From Actinomycetota bacterium (lineage in GTDB: Bacteria > Actinomycetota > Acidimicrobiia > Acidimicrobiales > AC-14), in assembly GCA_040754375.1 (NCBI GenBank), contig JBFMCT010000001.1:96145-160144 (forward strand): 64,000 bases of DNA, read 5' to 3'. Each line of letters opens with the position of its first letter. The first letter of the stretch is position 1. The notes beneath the pieces were generated by a model. The model saw nothing but the letters and a program-made list of their open reading frames with translations. It was not told the origin of the DNA and made no database searches. The translations under genes were made by a program, and so were the position numbers. Positions 22,395 through 31,312 of this stretch are shown piece by piece.

Positions 22395-23147
22395 GTGTTC
22401 GACAAGCGATGCCGCACGGGCGTGGAGCGCAGCCTCCGCCCTGTCGGCTCTGGCCTCGGCAAGGTCGGTATAACGGCGAACCAGCTCACGGCCACCGGGG
22501 TGGTGATCTCGGTCTTCGCCGGCTTGGCGGTGGCCCGGGGCTGGCTGCTGGTAGGGATGGCGCTGCTGGCCGCCTCCGCCATCCCCGACGTCCTCGACGG
22601 GGCCGTGGCCAAGGCGTCAGGCACGTCCTCGCCCCGAGGGGCGTTCTTCGACTCGGTCAGCGACCGCGTGTCCGACACGTTCGTGCTCGGCGGGGTGGCG
22701 TGGTACCTGGCGGGGGCGGAGAGCGGCCACATGGCCGTGCTGCCCCTGGCCGTGCTGGGCATGTCCAACCTCGTCTCCTACGAGCGGGCGCGGGCCGAGT
22801 CCCTGGGGTTCACGGCCCGGGGCGGGCTCATGGAGCGGGCCGAGCGCATGCTCCTGCTCGGCTTCGGGCTGGCCTTCGGGTCGCTCCTGGTCCCCGTCCT
22901 GTGGGTCATGCTGGCGCTGACAGCCGTCACCGCCGTGCACCGCTTCCTGATGGTGTGGCGCCAGGGGTCCAGCCCCCGGGCCCCGGCCGGCGAGGGGATC
23001 GGCGGCCGCCTGCTGGGCTGGCGGCCGGGCGAGGGCTTCAGCCCGAGCAAGCGTGAGACCAAGGCCCGGTGGCGGGAGCGTTCCCCCGAGGCCCGCCGGG
23101 CCCGCCCGCCCCGCGCCCCGCGCCCGCCGCGGTCCCCGCGGGGCTGA
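22395..23147 (+). CDS. pgsA: CDP-alcohol phosphatidyltransferase (phosphatidylinositol phosphate synthase)
   Basis: A 250-residue membrane enzyme that makes the phosphatidylinositol phosphate precursor of PIMs. The CDP-alcohol signature is DVLDGAVAKASGTSSPRG then AFFDSVSDR, with Lys instead of the usual Arg after the Ala. There are five to six helices and a long basic Arg/Pro tail (about 205-250). Position next to an acyltransferase and in the same neighbourhood as thrS, HIT and pimA matches the mycobacterial PIM cluster (Rv2612c). The GTG start has GGGAG upstream, and TAGTTT at 22356-22361 could be its -10. Confidence 0.88.
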   Translation: MFDKRCRTGVERSLRPVGSGLGKVGITANQLTATGVVISVFAGLAVARGWLLVGMALLAASAIPDVLDGAVAKASGTSSPRGAFFDSVSDRVSDTFVLGGVAWYLAGAESGHMAVLPLAVLGMSNLVSYERARAESLGFTARGGLMERAERMLLLGFGLAFGSLLVPVLWVMLALTAVTAVHRFLMVWRQGSSPRAPAGEGIGGRLLGWRPGEGFSPSKRETKARWRERSPEARRARPPRAPRPPRSPRG

Positions 23148-24028
23148 ACCCCCGCCTCACCTACTGGGCCTACCGCGCCGGCGCGGGCGTGGCCGCGGCC
23201 CTTCCTGAGGCGGCCGCCCGGCCCGTGGCCCGGGGCCTGGCCCGGGCAGCCGTGCCCCTGCTGGGCCGGCGGGGGGCGATGGTGGCCCGCCACGCCGCCC
23301 GGGTCGCGGGCCGGTCCCTCACACCGGCCGAGGAGAAGGCCGCCGTGCGGGCGTCGGTCGAGTCCTATGCCCGCTACTGGATGGAGTCGCTGCGGCTGAG
23401 GCGCATCGACCACGCCCGCATCGACGCCCAGTTCTCCATCGAAGGGCTCGAGCACATAGAGGGCGCCCGGGAGGCGGGCACGGGGGCGGTGCTGGCCATC
23501 CCCCACGTCGGGGGCTGGGACGTGGGCGGGGCCTGGTTCGTGGCCCACGGCTTCCCGCTGGCCGTTGTCGTCGAACCGGTGGAACCCCCCGAGCTGTTCG
23601 AGTGGTTCGCGGGCCTGCGCCGTTCGTTCGGCCTGAAGGTCATAGCGTTGGGGACGGGCGCGGGCACCGAGGTCCTGCGCTGCCTGCGGGCCAACGAGGT
23701 CGTGGGCCTGCTCTGCGACCGCGACATCGGCGGCGGCGGCGTCGAGGTCGAGTTCTTCGGCGAGCGCACCACGCTCCCCGGGGGCCCGGCCACCCTGGCC
23801 CTGCGCGCTGGCGCCCCCGTGCTCCCCACCGCCATCTACTTCGACGGCCCCCGCCATCGCGCCGTCGTGCGTCCCCCGATCGACTTTGCCCGCACCGGCC
23901 GCTTCCGCGACGACGTCGCCCGCCTCACCCAGGCCATCGCCACCGAGCTCGAGGCCCTCATCCGCCCCGCCCCCGACCAGTGGCACCTCTTCCAGCCCAA
24001 CTGGCCGTCGGACCGGGAGGGCGGATGA
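23144..24028 (+). CDS. PIM acyltransferase (PatA/HtrB-like)
   Basis: This LpxL/HtrB-family acyltransferase attaches a fatty acyl chain to phosphatidylinositol mannosides at the inner membrane face. The catalytic HxxxxD is in AIPHVGGWDVGG; GTGAGTEVLRCLRANEVVGLLCDRD and VEVEFFGERTTLPGGPA are typical. Order (pgsA, acyltransferase) equals Rv2612c-Rv2611c. I place the start at CTG 23144, which forms a CTGA overlap with the pgsA stop and precedes NPRLTYWAYRAG; a GTG at 23069 in the same frame would add 25 low-complexity residues overlapping the pgsA tail by 79 bp. Family membership is firm, the start is uncertain. Confidence 0.82.
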   Translation: MNPRLTYWAYRAGAGVAAALPEAAARPVARGLARAAVPLLGRRGAMVARHAARVAGRSLTPAEEKAAVRASVESYARYWMESLRLRRIDHARIDAQFSIEGLEHIEGAREAGTGAVLAIPHVGGWDVGGAWFVAHGFPLAVVVEPVEPPELFEWFAGLRRSFGLKVIALGTGAGTEVLRCLRANEVVGLLCDRDIGGGGVEVEFFGERTTLPGGPATLALRAGAPVLPTAIYFDGPRHRAVVRPPIDFARTGRFRDDVARLTQAIATELEALIRPAPDQWHLFQPNWPSDREGG

Positions 24029-24063
24029 GCCTTCCTCAGAGCGAGGTGCAGCCGCACAGCCCG

Positions 24064-24111
24064 AACCGGTGTGGAAAACGCGCCACGGTTGGTACGTTTC
24101 GCACACCGGTT
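24064..24111. promoter_or_regulatory. Imperfect palindrome (15 of 17 bp) before the 99-residue gene
   Basis: AACCGGTGTGGAAAACG at 24064-24080 pairs with CGTTTCGCACACCGGTT at 24095-24111, with two adjacent mismatches and a 14-base spacer. The outer 10 bp are perfect. It lies 36 bp after the acyltransferase stop and overlaps where a -35 would be for the next gene, which has CACAAT 7 bases before its GTG. It could be an operator or a terminator. Confidence 0.45.
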
Positions 24112-24128
24112 GGGCCACAATTAGGGGT

Positions 24129-24428
24129 GTGAGGGAGGTAGAGGCACGCCCTCGGTTCGTCGGCGGGAGGCTCGTGCGCTTCCTGGTCGTACTGCTGTGC
24201 TGGTCGGTGCTTGTGTCGCTGGGGACGATCTGGTGGACGCTGAACGCGTTGGGCGGGTCGGGGTGCGAGACCCACACCACGACCTGCGTGGCCTTCGCCG
24301 CTGACCGGACGAACGCCGCGGTGAACGGTTCCGTCTCGGTGTGGATCGGGGGAGCGGCCGTGTTCGCGGCGGTCAACTGGGCCCTGCCGGCGCGCCGGCC
24401 TCGCCACCCCGGCGCGGCCCCCCGGTAG
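24129..24428 (+). CDS. Small two-helix membrane protein
   Basis: A 99-residue protein with two hydrophobic helices (about 15-38 and 70-86) separated by a loop containing two cysteines (GCETHTTTC) that could form an extracytoplasmic disulphide. The tail is Arg/Pro/Ala. I do not recognise the family. The GTG at 24129 is preceded at 7 bases by CACAAT, fitting a leaderless start. It sits alone between the acyltransferase and the subtilase in the same direction. Confidence 0.5.
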   Translation: MREVEARPRFVGGRLVRFLVVLLCWSVLVSLGTIWWTLNALGGSGCETHTTTCVAFAADRTNAAVNGSVSVWIGGAAVFAAVNWALPARRPRHPGAAPR

Positions 24429-24497
24429 CGGCCAGCCGCCGTCCGCGGTCCGAGCGCGGAGGAGCGGGCGAACCGCGCCAGGCCGGGGGCGGTCGCA

Positions 24498-27400
24498 ATG
24501 GGCCGAACGGCCCTCCAGTGGCGGTCTCCGGCGGTCGACAACCGGGTCGTGGGCATCATCGGGCGGGACAGGCCCTCCAGGGGCGGCCGGCGTGCGATGG
24601 TCTCGTTCGCGACCCTGACTCTGGTGCTGGCCGGCGCGGCGTCCGCCCCGCCCGGTCTGGCCGTGGCCGGCGTGGCGGCCGGGACCGACGTCAAGGTCGA
24701 AGCCGGGCTGCTGGCCGCCAGCGAGGCCCGCGAGGTCGACTTCTGGGTCGTCCTGAGAGACGAGGCGGACTTGCGGACAGCGGCCGCCCAGACCCGTTGG
24801 GACGACCGCGGCCGCGCGGTCGTAGATCGGCTCCAGGGCGCGGCCAGGGCGAGCCAGGCAGGCCTCGTCGGCTGGCTCGAGGCCCGGGGGGCGGACCACC
24901 AGGCCTTCTGGATCTCCAACGCCGTGCTCGTGCGGGGCGACGGCCAGCTCGTGCGCCAGGTCGCGGCCCGGCCCGAGGTGGAGAGCATCGTTGCCGACCG
25001 GGCGCTGGCCCTGCCGGGCCCGGGCCTCGAGGCCGGCGAGGCGGCCGCAGCGGCCGTCGAGTGGAACGTCGCCGCCATCAAGGCGCCCGAGGCGTGGGGG
25101 GAATACGGGGCACGCGGCGAGGGGATCGTCGTGGCCAACATCGACACCGGCGTGCAGTACGACCATCCCGCCCTCGTGGGCCGTTACCGGGGGAACACCG
25201 GGACGGGGTTCGACCACGACTACAACTGGTACGACCCCGCCCGCGTGTGCGGCAACCCGTCGGTGACCCCATGCGACAACCAGGGCCACGGCACCCACAC
25301 CATGGGGACGGTCCTGGGCGCGGGGGTCGACGGCCAGCCCGCGATCGGGGTCGCCCCCGGGGCGACCTGGGTGGCGGCCAAAGGCTGTGAGTCGAACTAC
25401 TGCTCGACCAGCTCCCTGCTCGGGGCCGGCCAGTGGGTGCTGGCGCCGACCGACATGGCCGGCGGCAACCCCCGCCCCGACCTGCGGCCCAACGTCGTCA
25501 ACAACTCCTGGAGTGGTGGTGGCCAGAACTTCTGGTACCAGGACGTGGTCGAGGCGTGGGTCGCGTCCGGCATCTTCCCGGTCTTCTCCAACGGCAACAG
25601 CGGGCCGGGGTGCAACAGCTCGGGTTCGCCTGCCGACTACCCCGAGGCCTACGCCGTCGGCGCCTCCACCAGCGCCGGCGCGATCGCCTCCTTCTCGAGC
25701 CGGGGCTCACCGGCGGGGCTGGTCAAGCCCGACATCACCGCACCGGGCCAGAGCGTCCGCAGCAGCACGCCGGGCGGCGCCTACGGGACCATGAGCGGCA
25801 CGTCGATGGCCGCTCCCCATGTGGCCGGCACGGTGGCCCTGATGTGGTCGGTGGCGCCCGCGCTGTTGTCGGACGTGGCCACCACCCGCCTGCTGCTCGA
25901 CCAGACGGCGGTCGACGTGGCCGACCTATCCTGCGGAGGCACCCCCGAGGACAACGGCGTCTGGGGTGAGGGGTTGCTCGACGCCCGCGCCGCCGTCGAG
26001 GCGTCGCCCCGGGGACCGTTGGGCACCCTGGCAGGCACGGTCACCGACGCCGTCGCCGGGGCTCCGGTGGCCGGGGCACGGGCCCAGGTCACCGGCAACG
26101 GCGCGCTGGCCCGCACGTCCTACAGCGACGACGCCGGCGCCTTCCGCCACCGAGTACCACCTGGGACCTACCAGGTCGAGGTCACCGCCTTCGGGTACCA
26201 CGGCGCATCGACCGAAGTAGTGGTCCTAGAGGACGAGACGACCCCGGTGGCCGTCGGGCTGCTCGCCGTGCCCCGCTACGGCCTCTCCGGGTCGGTGGTG
26301 GACGGGACCGGCGCCGCGGTCGTGGCCGCCAAGGTGGCGGTGTCACCCGGCCCGGTCGCCCCCCAGCAGACGGCGCCATCGGGGGCGTTCGCCTTCGGCG
26401 CTGTCCCGGCCGGCACCTACCTGGTCACGGTGACCGCCGGGGGCTGCTTCGGTCCCGAGACCCGCGAGGTGGCCCTCGGGGCCGACTTGGTCATCGACGT
26501 CGTGCTCGACGACGAGCACAGCGACGGGTTCGGCTACCGGTGCCGGCCGGCCGCTGCGGCCTATGTCGAGGCCAGCACGGTCCTCCCGCTGAGCGGGCTC
26601 GATGTCACCACCACCATCGACCTGCCGTTCCCCTTCAGCTTCTACGGCACCAGCTACACCAGGGCCCACGTGTCGAGCAAGGGAACGGTCAACTTCGTCC
26701 AGCCCTCCGTCGTATGGACGAACCGCCCGATCCCCGACACCCCGCTCCCCAACGGTGCCGTCTACGCCTTCTGGGACGACCTGTGGGTGGACGGGTCGGC
26801 CAGCGTCAGGACCGGGGCCGTGGGGACCGAACCCCACCGGCGGTTCGTCGTCGAGTGGCGCAACGTGCGCTTCTACTCCTCGCCATCGCTGAGGTTCGAC
26901 TTCGAGGTGGTGCTCGACCAGTCCGGGGGCATCCTCTACCAGTACCGGGGCCTGTTCGACGACAACACCGTCAGGGGCGGGTCGGCCACCATCGGCATCG
27001 AGAACGCCACGGGTACGGACGGCCTGTCCTACTCGCACGACGCGCCCGTGCTGGAGGGTTCGGCTGCGGCCGTCGCATTCCGGGCCGCGTGGGCCGCCGG
27101 CAACGTGGCGCCGGACGCGGTCGACGACTCCGCCACGACGCCGGCCGGCCAGCCGGTGGCAGTCGACGTCCTGGCCAATGACGTGGACCCCGACGGCGAC
27201 GCCCTGGCGGTCACCGGGACTTCGTCCCCGGTCGGCTCTACCGCGACCGTCGGCGCCGGCGGCCACGTGACGTTCGTCCCGGCCCCGGGCTTCGTGGGGG
27301 CCACCTCGTTCACCTACGACGTCGCCGACGGCCGGGGCGGCACCGACCGGGCGACCGTGGCCGTCTCGGTCGTGCCCGGGCCCGAGCCCGTCGCCAACGA

Positions 27401-28661
27401 CGACGCCGCCGTCACCGCCGAGGACACCGCGGTGGACGTCGCTGTCCTGGCCAACGACGCCCCCTCCCAGGCCGGCCCCCTGACGGTGGCCACGGTGTCG
27501 GTACCGGCCCACGGCACGGCGGTGATCGGGGCCGCCGGGACCCACGTCAGGTACACGCCGGCCCTCGACTTCCACGGGCAGGACTCGTTCACCTACGTCG
27601 CCTCCGACGGCCAAGGCGGCAGTGCCGGTGCCTCGGTGACGGTGACGGTGACGCCCGTCCAGGACCCACCGGTGGCCGTCGCCGACGCGGCCGAGGTCGT
27701 CTCGGGCGGGCAGGTCACCATCGACGTGCTGGCCAACGACAGCGACCCCGACGGTGACCCCCTGTCGATCGTCGGCCACACGGTGCCCGGCCAGGGCACA
27801 GTCAGCGTGAACGTCGACAAGACCCTCGCCTACACGTCGACCTGCTGCTACAGCGGGCCGGACTCGTTCGTCTACACCGTCAGCGACGGCAAGGGAGCGA
27901 CGGCCCAGGCCACCGTGGCGGTGACCGTTATGCCCGGTGGGACCACAACCACCACGACCACGTCACCGCCGCCCACGACCACGACCACCACGTCGCCGCA
28001 TCCCACCACGACCACGACCACGCCGCCACTGCCGGCCGTCCTCGGGACGCCCTACTCGTCTTGGATGCAGCCGTCGTCCACGGCTCTCGACGGGATCGGC
28101 ACGTGGGTCATACCGGCCAACGCCCCGGCGGCGGCCGCCGGCCAGGTCCCGGCCGCCTACGTGTACGGGCTGACCGTCAAGTTCACGGCCAGCACGGCCC
28201 AGGGCATGATCGGGCTGTCGACCGGGCCGTCGGGAAAGGCCGCTCTGCTCACGGTCAACGCCGCCGGGGGGCAACCGCAGACCCGGGCCGTCCCCCTAGC
28301 CTGGACGGCCAACCGGGCCTACTTCCTGTACTTCCATGACCTCGGGGGCGGCCAGTGGGGCGGGTGGGCCTTCGACCAGACGGCGTCCAAGTGGACCACG
28401 ATCGGCACGGTCTCGCTCCCCTCGAGCTGGGGACGGGTGGCACCCACCAGCGTCACCAGTGTGGGGTGGTGGGGCCAGATGGCGCCGTCATGCGCGGCCT
28501 ACCCGCGAGCCGACGTCTACTTCCATCGCCCGACGGGCTACGTGGGGGGCAACGCCTCGGCCCTGGAGCTGACCGGCCACTTCACGGGCCCGGGGAGCTG
28601 CGCCGGCCAGGCCGCCACCGGGCCGCCGGGGTGGGCCCGCAACCAAACCGGTTCGCCGTGA
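24498..28661 (+). CDS. Large secreted subtilase (S8) with Ig/VCBS-like repeats
   Basis: A 1,387-residue exported serine protease. After a signal peptide (hydrophobic core about 35-58) comes an I9-like propeptide (about 75-175), then the S8 domain with catalytic Asp216 (NIDTGVQYDHP), His264 (NQGHGTHTMG) and Ser436 (GTSMAAPH). Two carboxypeptidase-regulatory-like domains follow (about 509-665), then a beta domain starting PFPFSFYGTSY (about 690-865), three Ig/cadherin-like repeats with VLANDxDPDGD wording (from about 867, 963 and 1056), a Thr/Pro linker (1147-1175) and a lectin-like C-terminal domain with cysteines. It probably cleaves extracellular protein or acts in the cell envelope. Met1 at 24498 is the longest start; Met34 is possible. 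It interrupts the PIM gene order. Confidence 0.9.
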   Translation: MGRTALQWRSPAVDNRVVGIIGRDRPSRGGRRAMVSFATLTLVLAGAASAPPGLAVAGVAAGTDVKVEAGLLAASEAREVDFWVVLRDEADLRTAAAQTRWDDRGRAVVDRLQGAARASQAGLVGWLEARGADHQAFWISNAVLVRGDGQLVRQVAARPEVESIVADRALALPGPGLEAGEAAAAAVEWNVAAIKAPEAWGEYGARGEGIVVANIDTGVQYDHPALVGRYRGNTGTGFDHDYNWYDPARVCGNPSVTPCDNQGHGTHTMGTVLGAGVDGQPAIGVAPGATWVAAKGCESNYCSTSSLLGAGQWVLAPTDMAGGNPRPDLRPNVVNNSWSGGGQNFWYQDVVEAWVASGIFPVFSNGNSGPGCNSSGSPADYPEAYAVGASTSAGAIASFSSRGSPAGLVKPDITAPGQSVRSSTPGGAYGTMSGTSMAAPHVAGTVALMWSVAPALLSDVATTRLLLDQTAVDVADLSCGGTPEDNGVWGEGLLDARAAVEASPRGPLGTLAGTVTDAVAGAPVAGARAQVTGNGALARTSYSDDAGAFRHRVPPGTYQVEVTAFGYHGASTEVVVLEDETTPVAVGLLAVPRYGLSGSVVDGTGAAVVAAKVAVSPGPVAPQQTAPSGAFAFGAVPAGTYLVTVTAGGCFGPETREVALGADLVIDVVLDDEHSDGFGYRCRPAAAAYVEASTVLPLSGLDVTTTIDLPFPFSFYGTSYTRAHVSSKGTVNFVQPSVVWTNRPIPDTPLPNGAVYAFWDDLWVDGSASVRTGAVGTEPHRRFVVEWRNVRFYSSPSLRFDFEVVLDQSGGILYQYRGLFDDNTVRGGSATIGIENATGTDGLSYSHDAPVLEGSAAAVAFRAAWAAGNVAPDAVDDSATTPAGQPVAVDVLANDVDPDGDALAVTGTSSPVGSTATVGAGGHVTFVPAPGFVGATSFTYDVADGRGGTDRATVAVSVVPGPEPVANDDAAVTAEDTAVDVAVLANDAPSQAGPLTVATVSVPAHGTAVIGAAGTHVRYTPALDFHGQDSFTYVASDGQGGSAGASVTVTVTPVQDPPVAVADAAEVVSGGQVTIDVLANDSDPDGDPLSIVGHTVPGQGTVSVNVDKTLAYTSTCCYSGPDSFVYTVSDGKGATAQATVAVTVMPGGTTTTTTTSPPPTTTTTTSPHPTTTTTTPPLPAVLGTPYSSWMQPSSTALDGIGTWVIPANAPAAAAGQVPAAYVYGLTVKFTASTAQGMIGLSTGPSGKAALLTVNAAGGQPQTRAVPLAWTANRAYFLYFHDLGGGQWGGWAFDQTASKWTTIGTVSLPSSWGRVAPTSVTSVGWWGQMAPSCAAYPRADVYFHRPTGYVGGNASALELTGHFTGPGSCAGQAATGPPGWARNQTGSP

Positions 28662-28687
28662 GCCGCTCACCCCTGAAGCCTGGCTGA

Positions 28688-31195
28688 TCAGTCCCGGTCG
28701 GCGGCCCGGGCCCGGATGGCCCGTTCGATGCTGTCCTTGCCCTCCATGAGGATGCGGGTGACGGGGCCGGGCAGCGAGGCGCCGGCCAGGGCGGCGTCGA
28801 CCGCGGCCACCAGCTCGGGCCCGACCAGGGTGCCGGGGAACAGCCCGTTGGCCAGGCTCAGGGCCTCCTCTCGGGGGCGGTCGGCCCACCACCGGGCCAG
28901 GGACTCGAAGTAGGGCTCGACGTAGGGTGCCAGCAGGTCGTCCTGGCCCCACTGGCCCAGGCCCCCGGCCGTGGCCCTCATCATGGCCAGGTGAGGGCGC
29001 TGCTCGGTCAGCAGGCTCCACGCGTGGGCCTTGGCCTCGGCTGTGGGGCGCGAGGCCCGGGCCGAGGCCGCCCGCCGCTGGCCGATGTCGGTGGGGTCGC
29101 GCTGCTCCTCGGCGTCGATCAGTGCACCTCCGTCGTCGGCCCCGTGGGCCGCCAGGGCGGCCACGACCGACCACCGCAGGTCGGTGTCCACCGTGAGGCC
29201 GTCGACCGCCGTCGTGCCGTCGAGCAGCCCCCGCGCCCACGCCAGGTTGGCCTCGGCGTCGGCTGTGCCCAACAGGGCCCGGGCCCATACCAGCTGGCGG
29301 TCGCTCCCCGGCTCGGCCGCGGCCACGCCGGCGCGGGCCAGGTCGGCCAGCCGCGCCCGCATGGCCGGCCGGTTGGCCGGGTCACCGTAGGCGTCCACGG
29401 CCGCCTGGGCCTGGCCCAGCAGGCGGGCCAGGGTGGCGTCGTCACCCTCGCCCGGGGCGTGGGCCACCACCAGGTCGACCCAGCGGCGGGTGGCCAGCTC
29501 GGCGTCGCGCACCATGTCCCAGGCGGCCGCCCACACCAGGGTGCGGGCCAGGGGGCTGACGATCGAGGAGAGGTGGCCGGAGGCGGTGACCAGCGAACGT
29601 TCGTCGAGGCGGACCTTGGCGTAGGTCAGGTCGTCGTCGTTGAGGACCAGGAGGTCGGGCTGGGCTTCGCCGACCAGGTCGGGCACTTCGGTGCGCTCGC
29701 CCACGACGTCGAGCTCCACCCGCAGGCGCCGCTCCAGGCCGCCCTCGCCCCGGTCGTAGAGCCCGACGGCCACCCGGTGGGAGCGCAGCGTGGGGTGGCT
29801 CTCGCGAGCCTCCTGCACGATGGCGAAAGACGAGTAGCAGCCGTCCGCCCCGACCTCGAACGAGGGCCGTAGCGTGTTGACCCCGGCCGTCTCCAGCCAC
29901 TCGGTCGACCACGCCGCCAGGTCGCGCCCGCTGGCCTTCTCCAGGGCCTTGAGGAACATGCCGAGGTCGGCGTTGGACCACTGGTACTGGTCGAAGTAGT
30001 CCCGCACCCCGGCGGTGAAGGCCTCGCGGCCCACCCAGGCCACGAGCTGCTTGAGGACCGAGGCCCCCTTGGAGTAGGTGATGCCGTCGAAGTGGAGGCG
30101 CACGGCGTCGGTGTCGACGATGTCGGCCGAGATGGGGTGGGTGGAGGGGAGCTGGTCCTGGCTGGCTGCCCCCGCCTTGATGCCCGAGGCGAAGCGCACC
30201 CAGGCGTCGTGGAAGCGGGTGGCCTCGGCCGAGGCCAGGGTGGCCATGTAGGTGGCGAAGCTCTCGTTGAGCCACAGGTCGTCCCACCACTTCATGGTCA
30301 CGAGGTCGCCGAACCACATGTGGGCCATCTCGTGCAGCAGGGTGTTGGCCCGGCCCTCGCGGGCCGCCTCGGTGACCCGCGAGCGGAAGACCATGTACTC
30401 GTTGAAGGTGACGCAGCCCGGGTTCTCCATGGCCCCGAAGTTGAACTCGGGCACGAAGAGCTGGTCGTACTTCTCGAAGGGGTAGGCGAAGCCGAACTCA
30501 GCGTTGAAGTAGTCGAGGCCCTGGCGGGTCAGCTCGAACAGCTCGTCGGGGTCGAGGTACTGGCGCAGCGAGGCCCGGCAGTAGAGGCCCAGGTCGACGT
30601 CGCCGTGGCGGTCGCGGACGACCTCGTAGGGCCCGGCCACCACCGCCACCAGGTAGGTCGACAGCTTGCGGGTGGTGGCGAACCGCCACAGGTCGCCGTC
30701 GCGGGTCGCGGGGGTGTTGCTCACGACCACCCAGTCCTCGGGCGCCTTGACGGTCAGGGTGAACTCGCCCTTGAGGTCGGGCTGGTCGAAGCAGGCGAAC
30801 ACCCGGTGGGCGTCGTAGGGCTCGAACTGGGTGTGCAGGTAGACCGAGCCGTCGGTGGGGTCGACCATCTTGTGCATGCCCACCCCCGTGTGCTGGTACG
30901 CACAGTCGGCCACGATCCGCAGCTCGTTGTTGGGACGGCTGCCCCGCAGGGGGATGCGGTTGCGCTCGGGGTCGTAGCTCATCTCCCGGCCGTTGAAGCT
31001 GGCCGTGTGCACCTGCTCGGCCTCGAGGTCGATGAACGTGTGCAGACCCGTCAGGGGCGTCCAGAAGCGGACGGTCGTCTCGCTGCGGAACGTCTCATCC
31101 CCGCTGGTCAGGTCCAAGAAGACGTCGTAGCTGAGGTTGGAGACGATGCGGGCCCGCTCCTGGGCCTCGTCCCGCGTGAGGTTGTCGTCGCGCAT
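28688..31195 (-). CDS. pepN: Aminopeptidase N (M1 family)
   Basis: An 835-residue cytoplasmic zinc aminopeptidase. The exopeptidase motif NFGAMENPG and the zinc motif HEMAHMWFGDLVTMKWWDD with the following NESFATY are intact, as is the N-terminal domain (SYDVFLDLTSGDETF) and the helical ERAP1-like C-terminal domain. Length is normal. The ATG at 31195 has no ribosome-binding site; CAGACT ends 6 bases upstream on the same strand, so it may be leaderless. It is convergent with the subtilase (26-bp gap) and divergent from pimA. Confidence 0.95.
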   Translation of the reverse strand: MRDDNLTRDEAQERARIVSNLSYDVFLDLTSGDETFRSETTVRFWTPLTGLHTFIDLEAEQVHTASFNGREMSYDPERNRIPLRGSRPNNELRIVADCAYQHTGVGMHKMVDPTDGSVYLHTQFEPYDAHRVFACFDQPDLKGEFTLTVKAPEDWVVVSNTPATRDGDLWRFATTRKLSTYLVAVVAGPYEVVRDRHGDVDLGLYCRASLRQYLDPDELFELTRQGLDYFNAEFGFAYPFEKYDQLFVPEFNFGAMENPGCVTFNEYMVFRSRVTEAAREGRANTLLHEMAHMWFGDLVTMKWWDDLWLNESFATYMATLASAEATRFHDAWVRFASGIKAGAASQDQLPSTHPISADIVDTDAVRLHFDGITYSKGASVLKQLVAWVGREAFTAGVRDYFDQYQWSNADLGMFLKALEKASGRDLAAWSTEWLETAGVNTLRPSFEVGADGCYSSFAIVQEARESHPTLRSHRVAVGLYDRGEGGLERRLRVELDVVGERTEVPDLVGEAQPDLLVLNDDDLTYAKVRLDERSLVTASGHLSSIVSPLARTLVWAAAWDMVRDAELATRRWVDLVVAHAPGEGDDATLARLLGQAQAAVDAYGDPANRPAMRARLADLARAGVAAAEPGSDRQLVWARALLGTADAEANLAWARGLLDGTTAVDGLTVDTDLRWSVVAALAAHGADDGGALIDAEEQRDPTDIGQRRAASARASRPTAEAKAHAWSLLTEQRPHLAMMRATAGGLGQWGQDDLLAPYVEPYFESLARWWADRPREEALSLANGLFPGTLVGPELVAAVDAALAGASLPGPVTRILMEGKDSIERAIRARAADRD

Positions 31196-31300
31196 GGCGC
31201 CAGTCTGGCAGGGCACCGCGGGCCGCGAACGGGGCCGGGCCGGAACTTTTACGGTTGGCGCGCGAAACCGACGCCGGGCCGGGATGCGCTCGCCCCCCGC

Positions 31301-31306
31301 TAACCT
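31301..31306 (+). promoter_or_regulatory. -10 element for leaderless pimA
   Basis: TAACCT ends exactly 6 bases before the pimA GTG, with no ribosome-binding site between. The gap to the divergent pepN is 117 bp, and pepN has its own -10-like CAGACT at 31207-31202 on the other strand. Confidence 0.5.
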
Positions 31307-31312
31307 GCGGGC

